Origin: RGIG9608 sp045602425
GTDB taxonomy: Bacteria; Bacteroidota; Bacteroidia; Bacteroidales; Paludibacteraceae
DNA: 64,000 bases
Assembly: GCA_045602425.1 (NCBI GenBank)
Contig: JAZSBO010000005.1
Span: forward strand, 62,001-126,000
Direction of reading: 5' to 3'
Part shown: positions 58,159 through 64,000 of the stretch, in pieces
Layout of the letters: each line of letters opens with the position of its first letter
How positions within the stretch are numbered: position 1 is the stretch's first letter
Notes under the pieces: model-generated
What the model was told of the DNA's origin: nothing
Seen by the model: only the letters and a program-made list of their open reading frames with translations
Databases searched by the model: none
Made by a program: the position numbers and the translations under genes

Positions 58159-59442
58159 TTATCCGCCGAAGTTGTCGAATCGGATCATATCGTCTTCTAC
58201 TCCGAGGCTGTGGAGAAGATCCAATACGGTTTTTGCCATCATTGGAGGTCCACACAAGTAGTATTCGATATCTTCTGGTTCTTCGTGTTGCTTGAGGTAA
58301 GTGTCGCCAAGCACATTTGCAATAAATCCTGGAGAATAACGCACACCAAGTTTATCAGCTTTAGGATCGGGGAAGTCAAGTGCCAAATGGAAATGGAAGT
58401 TTGGATACTCTTTTTCCAATTCCAAGAAGTCTTCCATAAAAAACACTTCGTCGATGCCACGAGCTCCGTAAAAGTAGTGCATTTCACGGTCGCGAGTGTG
58501 AAGCGTTTTGAGCATGTGCATAATTTGCGCACGCAATGGAGCCATTCCGGCACCACCACCAACCCAAATCATTTCGCGTTTAGAATCGAATTCAGGGTGG
58601 AAATCACCGTAAGGACCCGACATAATTACCTTATCGCCAGGTTTAAGGTTGAAAATATACGAAGAAGCGATACCTGGGTTCACATCCATAAATCCAGGAC
58701 CTTGATCTTTTGGTTTGAATGGAGGGGTAGCAATACGCACAGTAAGCGTAATAATATCACCTTCATCAGGATAGTTGGCCATAGAATATGCACGAATAGT
58801 AGGTTCGGTGTTCACACACTTAAGGTCGAACATCCCGAATTTTTCCCACGTAGGCACGTAAAGTTCGCCAATCAAATCGCGATCGAAATCGTTGTAACTC
58901 AACTCAAAAGCAGGGATTTTGATTTGCGCATACGAACCTGGAATAAAGTCCATGTGTTCGCCAGCAGGAAGTTTCACCTTAAATTCTTTGATGAACGAAG
59001 CCACGTTGCGGTTGCCAATCACTTCGCATTCCCACTCTTTTACACCAAGTACACTTTCGTCTACACGGATGCTCATATCGCCTTTCACTTTCACCTGACA
59101 ACCCAAACGCCAATGATCTTTTACTTGTTTGCGAGTGAAGTGTACAGCCTCAGTAGGAAGAATTTCTCCACCACCCTCTTCTACCTGACATTTGCATTGT
59201 CCGCAAGAGCCCTTACCACCACAAGCTGATGGAAGAAAAACGCCTGCGTTTGCCATAGAGTTGAGCAACGAACCTCCTGCAGGAAGTGTAATCTCTTTTT
59301 CGCCGTTCATTGTTATTTTTACATCGCCAGAAGCTACCAAATAGCGTTTAGCAATGAGCAAAACAATCACCAATAAAATAATCACCAAAAGGAATACGAC
59401 CAAGCTGGTCAATATTGCCGTCATTTCAATTGCTAATATCAT
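58159..59442 (-). CDS. nqrF: Na+-translocating NADH:quinone reductase subunit F
   Basis: 427 aa. Entry point of electrons from NADH. One N-terminal membrane helix, then a 2Fe-2S ferredoxin domain (SACGGKGSCGQCKCQVEEGG), an FAD domain (RAYSMANYPDE) and an NADH domain (GGGAGMAPLRAQIMHML, ending YLCGPPMM). Length and order are standard. Last gene of nqrABCDEF, 15 bp after nqrE. Confidence 0.97.
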   Translation of the reverse strand: MILAIEMTAILTSLVVFLLVIILLVIVLLIAKRYLVASGDVKITMNGEKEITLPAGGSLLNSMANAGVFLPSACGGKGSCGQCKCQVEEGGGEILPTEAVHFTRKQVKDHWRLGCQVKVKGDMSIRVDESVLGVKEWECEVIGNRNVASFIKEFKVKLPAGEHMDFIPGSYAQIKIPAFELSYNDFDRDLIGELYVPTWEKFGMFDLKCVNTEPTIRAYSMANYPDEGDIITLTVRIATPPFKPKDQGPGFMDVNPGIASSYIFNLKPGDKVIMSGPYGDFHPEFDSKREMIWVGGGAGMAPLRAQIMHMLKTLHTRDREMHYFYGARGIDEVFFMEDFLELEKEYPNFHFHLALDFPDPKADKLGVRYSPGFIANVLGDTYLKQHEEPEDIEYYLCGPPMMAKTVLDLLHSLGVEDDMIRFDNFGG

Positions 59443-59457
59443 AACAGAAAAACTTTT

Positions 59458-60102
59458 TTAAATATCTAAACCAGAGAAGCAAAGGAATGCCATTGCCATA
59501 AGACCTACAATGATGAACGTGATACCAAGTCCACGAAGCGGAGCAGGTACGTTGCTGTATTGCATTTTTTCACGAATGGCAGCCAAACCAACAATAGCAA
59601 GTAACCAACCTATTCCCGAACCTAAAGCATACGCCAACACATCAAGCATCGAAGTAAGAGCTTTAGGATCGCTGGCTGGCAAACCTACACGTTGTTGCAT
59701 AAACAAAGCACCACCCATGATGGCACAGTTTACGGCAATAAGTGGCAAGAAAATACCAAGTGAAGCGTAAAGCGAAGGTGAGAATTTTTCAACAACCATT
59801 TCCACCAATTGCACAATTGCAGCAATCACGGCAATAAAAAGAATGAAACTCAAATAACTTAAGTTGAGCGTTGCAAAACTTTCGTCTAACCAAGCCAAAG
59901 CACCTTGACTCAACACTTTTGTTTCAAGCAAATAGTTCACTGGAAGCGTAACGAGCAACACAAAGGTAACCGCCACACCGAGTCCAAGCGATGTTTTCAC
60001 ATTTTTCGACACTGCCAAATATGAACACATTCCAAGAAAGAATGCGAAAATCATATTGTCGGCAAAAATCGAGCGTACAAATAAACTTAAAGCGTGTTCC
60101 AT
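59458..60102 (-). CDS. nqrE: Na+-translocating NADH:quinone reductase subunit E
   Basis: 214 aa, six membrane helices. Conserved Cys in FFLGMCSYLAV and LIAVNCAIMGGALF supply half of the intramembrane Fe-S site shared with NqrD. Homologous to NqrD and RnfA. 32 bp after nqrD. Confidence 0.96.
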   Translation of the reverse strand: MEHALSLFVRSIFADNMIFAFFLGMCSYLAVSKNVKTSLGLGVAVTFVLLVTLPVNYLLETKVLSQGALAWLDESFATLNLSYLSFILFIAVIAAIVQLVEMVVEKFSPSLYASLGIFLPLIAVNCAIMGGALFMQQRVGLPASDPKALTSMLDVLAYALGSGIGWLLAIVGLAAIREKMQYSNVPAPLRGLGITFIIVGLMAMAFLCFSGLDI

Positions 60103-60134
60103 ATTATTGTATTATTTGTTTAATGTTTTGTTTC

Positions 60135-60755
60135 TTATTTTTCTTGCAAATCTTTTTTAATAGAACGATGAATCCAAATGATGCAAGCCACCAAAATAAG
60201 TGCCATCGAAGGCATCATCATCAATCCATTGTTTACATAACCAGCTTCGTAGGCACATTCGGGAATAACTTGGAAACCAAGCAATTTTCCGCTTCCCAAT
60301 AGTTCGCGGAAGAAGGCTACGACCACTAAAATCCACGCGTAACCAAAACCATTGCCCAATCCGTCAAGGAACGAGTCCCAAGGTTTGTTACTCATAGCAA
60401 AAGCTTCGAGACGTCCCATAAGAATACAGTTAGTAATGATAAGACCAATGTAAACCGAAAGTTGCACACTCACGTCGTAAGCAAAAGCTTTAAGCACCTC
60501 GCTCACCACTGTAACCACAGCAGCTACCACAACAAGTTGTACAATGATACGCACACTATTTGGAATTGTGTTACGAATAAGCGAAATAATCACATTAGCC
60601 AATGCTACAATAATAGTAACCGAAAGCCCCATTACTAAAGCAGGTTTCAACTCTACTGTTACAGCCAAAGCCGAACAAATACCCAACACTTGAACTACAA
60701 CGGGGTTGTTTGAGTTCAATGGGCCTAAAAGTATATCTTTCAATTTTGCATTCAT
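60135..60755 (-). CDS. nqrD: Na+-translocating NADH:quinone reductase subunit D
   Basis: 206 aa, six membrane helices. Conserved Cys in VLGICSALAVT and IITNCILMGRLEAFAM are the partner ligands for the Fe-S site with NqrE. LLGPLNSNNPVVVQ at the start is typical. 3 bp after nqrC. Confidence 0.96.
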   Translation of the reverse strand: MNAKLKDILLGPLNSNNPVVVQVLGICSALAVTVELKPALVMGLSVTIIVALANVIISLIRNTIPNSVRIIVQLVVVAAVVTVVSEVLKAFAYDVSVQLSVYIGLIITNCILMGRLEAFAMSNKPWDSFLDGLGNGFGYAWILVVVAFFRELLGSGKLLGFQVIPECAYEAGYVNNGLMMMPSMALILVACIIWIHRSIKKDLQEK

Positions 60756-60758
60756 TTT

Positions 60759-61634
60759 TTATTCCTCCTCTACGTTTGTTTCTTCAGTTGTAGTTTCTTT
60801 TTGACAATCAATTGCTTTCAAGAATTGAGTATATTTTTCAACACTTTTTTGCAACATCAATTCAACACCCTTTGATGTAATAGTTCCACCAGAAATAGCT
60901 TCAACTTGCTCTTTTCCTTCAGCTTTTTGACCTTTTTTCATTACGGCAATCGAAGCAAATTCACCGTTTTGCATAATGTGTTTACTCTCGAACTGCGAGC
61001 AGAAAGCATCGGTAGTAATGTTAGCTCCTAAACCAGGAGTTTCACCAGCATGGTTGAAGAATACACCATAAACAGTGTTTTTGTCATCATTCAAAGCAAT
61101 GTATCCCCAAATTGCACCCCAAAGACCTTTTCCGTCCAAACGGATAATCCATTTCGTAGCGCCATCTGCTTTTGCTTTGTAAATCAGCAATTCATCAGAA
61201 TCAGAATTAGCTTTATAATCAAAATCTTTTACTGGGTCAAGTTCTTTTACTACCTCGCCTGTTTTTTTATTGAGCACGATTATTTTCTCAATGGTCGAAG
61301 CAAAACATTGTTCCGCATCAACATTTGCCACATCAATAGCAGGAAGCGATGAAAGGATTTGTTTTTTAGTATCCAACTTAATGTTGGCAGCCTGACGTTC
61401 TTTCAATGCTCCAGAAGTAATAGACAAAAGCAATGCTACCAAAACCACAATAATGGTAGTATAAATCATAATGTAAGTATTGCTATTTTTGTCAAAACCT
61501 TTTTTTGCTGGTTTTTCTTCAGAAATCAATTCGAATTCAGAAGCAGGAACCCCGCAAACTGGACATTTTTCAGGAGGATTTGCACCCTCGTGAATGTATC
61601 CACAAACTTTGCATTTATATTTTTTTGTAGCCAT
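60759..61634 (-). CDS. nqrC: Na+-translocating NADH:quinone reductase subunit C with N-terminal rubredoxin-type domain
   Basis: 291 aa, longer than the usual NqrC. Residues 5-36 form a small rubredoxin/rubrerythrin-type iron site: Cys8-x2-Cys11 (YKCKVCGY) and Cys24-x2-Cys27 (KCPVCG), ending ASEFELI. A Lys-rich linker (38-52) leads to the normal NqrC membrane helix (about 54-75) and the periplasmic FMN domain with GKGLWGAIWGYIAL, NHAGETPGLGANI and the covalent FMN site SGGTITSKG (Thr251). The rubredoxin part would face the cytoplasm. No frameshift: the fusion is one continuous frame beginning at a good ATG. I know of no standard NqrC with this domain. Confidence 0.93.
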   Translation of the reverse strand: MATKKYKCKVCGYIHEGANPPEKCPVCGVPASEFELISEEKPAKKGFDKNSNTYIMIYTTIIVVLVALLLSITSGALKERQAANIKLDTKKQILSSLPAIDVANVDAEQCFASTIEKIIVLNKKTGEVVKELDPVKDFDYKANSDSDELLIYKAKADGATKWIIRLDGKGLWGAIWGYIALNDDKNTVYGVFFNHAGETPGLGANITTDAFCSQFESKHIMQNGEFASIAVMKKGQKAEGKEQVEAISGGTITSKGVELMLQKSVEKYTQFLKAIDCQKETTTEETNVEEE

Positions 61635-61643
61635 ATCTTTTCC

Positions 61644-62849
61644 TTATTTTATTTGTTTAACACGTTTAATACGTTTTTTGATGTTGTTCTGAACTACACA
61701 CCAGTCGATGAGACAACCAAAGATGTTCATCAATAAGATAGCAAGCATCATACCTTCTGGATAACCGGGGTTAAGAACACGAACCACGATTGCTACAACA
61801 CCAATTAAGAAACCATAAATCCATTTACCAGTTTCGGTGCGAGCAGCTGTTACAGGGTCAGTAGCCATAAACACAGCACCAAAAGCAAAACCACCTAACA
61901 CAAGATGTTCGTACCAAGGCAAATTAGCAATAGCAGTTTCTGGACCAAATGCGTTGAACAACAAAGCTGTGAAAGCTCCACCAGCAAACACTGAAAGCAT
62001 AATTTTCCAACTTGCAACACCTGTTGCTATCAAAAGTACAGCACCAAGCAAAATGGCTAAAGTAGAAGTTTCACCTACAGAACCCGGAATCCAACCAATG
62101 AACGCATCCCAAAAACTTGCCGTTTGTCCTAAAATATCGTTATAAGCAGAAGCTGCTCCTTCTGGCAAAGTAGCTAACTGACCAAGAGGCGTTGCCCCCG
62201 AAAATCCATCAACAGACTCACCTGCCCCCCACCAAAAAGCATCGCGTGTGCGAACCCAAACTTGGTCACCACTCATTGCTGTAGGATAAGCGAAGAATAA
62301 AAACGCACGTGTAATAAGTGCTACGTTAAAAATGTTATAACCTGTTCCACCAAAAACTTCTTTTGCGAAAATAACTGCGAAAGCAGTTGCAACAGCTGTC
62401 ATCCAAAGAGGAGTGTCAACTGGAACAATCATCGGAATCAAAAAACCAGTTACGAAGAATCCTTCTGCAACCTCTTCTTTTTTCACTTGAGCAACAATAA
62501 CTTCAATACCTAAACCAACAACGTAAGCTACTAAAAGTGTTGGCAACACTGCTAAGAAACCAAATGCAAACTCTTCAAAGAAGTTAACTTCTTGACCAAT
62601 AGCAACAAAATGCTGATAACCAACATTCCACATACCAAAAAGCATTGCTGGCAACAACGCCACCACTACAGTGAACATCGAACGTTTTGTATCGATAGCA
62701 TCGTGAATGTGGGTTCCGTTTTTTGATGTTTCGTTCGGCACAAAGAGAAATGTTTCTATTGCATCGAATAGCGAATGAAACGCAGCCAACTTTCCACCTT
62801 CACTGAAAGTAGGCTTGATTTTATCTACAATATTTTTTATAAATTTCAT
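61644..62849 (-). CDS. nqrB: Na+-translocating NADH:quinone reductase subunit B
   Basis: 401 aa. About ten membrane helices. The covalent FMN site is DGFSGATPLGQL (Thr220). VLGGFAFGAVFMATDPVTAA and NPGYPEGMMLAILLMN are conserved. NqrB holds FMN and riboflavin and forms the sodium channel and quinone site. 9 bp before nqrC; 24 bp after nqrA. Confidence 0.96.
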   Translation of the reverse strand: MKFIKNIVDKIKPTFSEGGKLAAFHSLFDAIETFLFVPNETSKNGTHIHDAIDTKRSMFTVVVALLPAMLFGMWNVGYQHFVAIGQEVNFFEEFAFGFLAVLPTLLVAYVVGLGIEVIVAQVKKEEVAEGFFVTGFLIPMIVPVDTPLWMTAVATAFAVIFAKEVFGGTGYNIFNVALITRAFLFFAYPTAMSGDQVWVRTRDAFWWGAGESVDGFSGATPLGQLATLPEGAASAYNDILGQTASFWDAFIGWIPGSVGETSTLAILLGAVLLIATGVASWKIMLSVFAGGAFTALLFNAFGPETAIANLPWYEHLVLGGFAFGAVFMATDPVTAARTETGKWIYGFLIGVVAIVVRVLNPGYPEGMMLAILLMNIFGCLIDWCVVQNNIKKRIKRVKQIK

Positions 62850-62873
62850 ATCTAAACAATTTTTTCTGACCGA

Positions 62874-64000
62874 TTATTCAAGTTCTTTTCTCATATAATC
62901 CAATGCTTCACGAACAATGCTTTGCAACTCCATTTTAGAAGTACAAACAAATTCACAAAGAGCAAAGTCTTCAGGAGCAACTTCGTAAGCACCAAGAGCT
63001 TCCATTTGATCCAAGTTTTTAGCAATCATTGCCTTGATGAGTTGTTCGGGCATAATGTCCATTGGGAACACTTTGTCGTATTCGCCACTCATGATAATTG
63101 CACGACGACCACCCAACACACGAGCATCAAAGTCGAATTTGCATTTGCAGAATTTTGCGAAACGTTGCCAAGGATAACTCAAACTTGCACTGAATTTATT
63201 GAAGCGTGGAGTAAGCCAACCTATCAATTCATCAGCTTCATCGCCTTCTTGAATCACAGTGATTTGCGAATCGAAAGCACCTATATATCCGTTTTCAGCA
63301 ATTTTAGTTCCCGAAAGTACATTACCACTGATGTAACGCAATTTGTTTTCTTTATAAACATTTCCTGCTATCATTGGTTGGATATTTGTTCCAACAATGG
63401 TTTTGAAATAACAAGGGCTATAAACCTCTGGACCTGTCAAAGCAACGTATTTGGTCAAATCAACAATGCCTTTGTTTACAAAACGACCTAAAGCAATAAC
63501 GTCTTGTAAATTCATTGTCCAAACCACTTCACCTTTATTGATTGGATTTAATTTATTGATTTGAACACCAACATTTCCTGCAGGATGAGCACCTTCAAAA
63601 ACGTTAATTTCTACTCCTTGCATCATTTTTAGCTCAGGAGCTGCATTTTTTGCAATGGAAAAATAAACTTTTCCTTCAGTAAGTTTTGCCAAGAGTTTCA
63701 AACCTGCTTGCAATTCGCTTCCTTGTCCTTTAATAATAAAATTACTATCGGGTGCTAACGGAGCCGAATCAAAACCTGAAACAAAAATTGCTTTTGGAGC
63801 AACATCAGGATTTGCAACTACGTCGTAAGGACGTTGTTTGATAAAAGCTCCAAAACCTGCACTAAGCAATGCTTTAAGCAAATCTTCACGACTTGCATCA
63901 AGATTTGGACGGTCAAAACTTTCGTAAGTTGTAACCACATCGCGACTGATAGAAACGTAAAGCAATTTTCTACGTTCGCCACGAGCAACCTCTTCTACAA
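62874..64000 (-). CDS. nqrA: Na+-translocating NADH:quinone reductase subunit A, partial (5' end outside window)
   Basis: About 374 codons are visible; the frame continues without a stop to the right edge (residues ...EVARGERRKLLYVSISRD), so the true start lies outside and any start near 63965 is an artefact. A peripheral cytoplasmic subunit that binds quinone next to NqrB. Typical features are FGAFIKQRPYDVVANPDVAP, AIFVSGFDSAPLAPD, FEGAHPAGNVGVQI and WPRYL-like later parts; the C-terminus CEFVCTSKMELQSIVREALD is complete. First gene of the operon. Confidence 0.94.
   Translation of the reverse strand, partial: VEEVARGERRKLLYVSISRDVVTTYESFDRPNLDASREDLLKALLSAGFGAFIKQRPYDVVANPDVAPKAIFVSGFDSAPLAPDSNFIIKGQGSELQAGLKLLAKLTEGKVYFSIAKNAAPELKMMQGVEINVFEGAHPAGNVGVQINKLNPINKGEVVWTMNLQDVIALGRFVNKGIVDLTKYVALTGPEVYSPCYFKTIVGTNIQPMIAGNVYKENKLRYISGNVLSGTKIAENGYIGAFDSQITVIQEGDEADELIGWLTPRFNKFSASLSYPWQRFAKFCKCKFDFDARVLGGRRAIIMSGEYDKVFPMDIMPEQLIKAMIAKNLDQMEALGAYEVAPEDFALCEFVCTSKMELQSIVREALDYMRKELE

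Noticed and set aside
58054..59229. 391-codon open frame on the plus strand
   Set aside because: Antisense shadow of nqrF with an improbable His/Phe/Arg-rich composition, and it covers the nqr terminator and small RNA promoter.
63965..64000. nqrA start near 63965
   Set aside because: The frame continues with NqrA-like residues to the window edge, and that codon is TTG, so the true start is outside.
1..64000. CRISPR arrays, insertion sequences, prophage or tRNA/rRNA genes
   Set aside because: No spaced direct repeats, transposase motifs, phage structural genes or cloverleaf/rRNA sequences were found by reading; the repeats present are explained as lipoprotein repeats, palindromes and terminators.

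Overview
The window looks like a chromosomal segment of a member of the Bacteroidales (Bacteroidota). The evidence is AT-rich DNA, promoters with the Bacteroidota -7 box TAnnTTTG, a tmRNA whose tag reads GENNYALAA, a Na+-translocating NADH:quinone reductase operon, a three-subunit fumarate reductase/succinate dehydrogenase, and many Bacteroidales-type lipoproteins. I cannot name a genus. There are no rRNA or tRNA genes, insertion sequences, prophage genes or CRISPR arrays that I can see.

Layout. 1-3.3 kb: an OmpA-family protein with beta-propeller and carboxypeptidase-regulatory domains (PorE-like order) and a partner gene cut by the window edge. 3.4-5.8 kb: two surface lipoproteins. 6-9.6 kb: frdCAB. 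9.7-14.3 kb: leuS, a YitT protein and an E2-like acyltransferase. 14.5-19 kb: a compact plus-strand operon (M16 peptidase, O-methyltransferase, thioesterase, MIP18/SufT-like protein, lpxH, C_GCAxxG_C_C protein). 19-21.1 kb: a second large repeat lipoprotein. 21.3-26.2 kb: tmRNA, an unrecognised membrane protein, RNase Y, ZapA and a ZapB-like coiled coil. 26.4-32 kb: recJ and a CPBP protease, facing a sigma54-activator/lptE operon. 32-37.7 kb: cysS, a thioredoxin lipoprotein, TetR, polyprenyl synthase and a serine hydrolase. 37.7-39.5 kb: a thioredoxin / Cys-rich lipoprotein / Cbp1-like operon. 39.6-45.7 kb: upp, wbqC-like, ilvE, DUF3575, aroB, dapB, lepB. 45.7-51.6 kb: TatD, outer-membrane barrel, large TPR protein, NUDIX. 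51.7-57.8 kb: antiporter, EEP hydrolase, two rhomboids, HU, a secreted protein. 57.9-58.1 kb: a candidate structured small RNA. 58.2-64 kb: nqrFEDCBA, with nqrA cut by the window edge.

How the genes fit together. Nqr and Frd are the two ends of an anaerobic respiratory chain: NADH is oxidised by a sodium-pumping quinone reductase and the quinol reduces fumarate. Both show lineage oddities. NqrC carries an N-terminal rubredoxin-type domain, FrdA carries a Lys/Ala/Val-rich extension, and FrdC ends in a CCxxxCC-like tail.

Two large lipoprotein genes at 4.1-5.8 and 19.2-21.1 kb share more than their domains. Each is preceded by the same leader module (a long inverted repeat enclosing a run of G, then a terminator-like hairpin just before the ATG) and followed by a related GC-rich palindromic element. 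This cassette-like organisation and the NqrC fusion are the observations I would look at first. All function calls rest on motif reading by eye; no database search was run.
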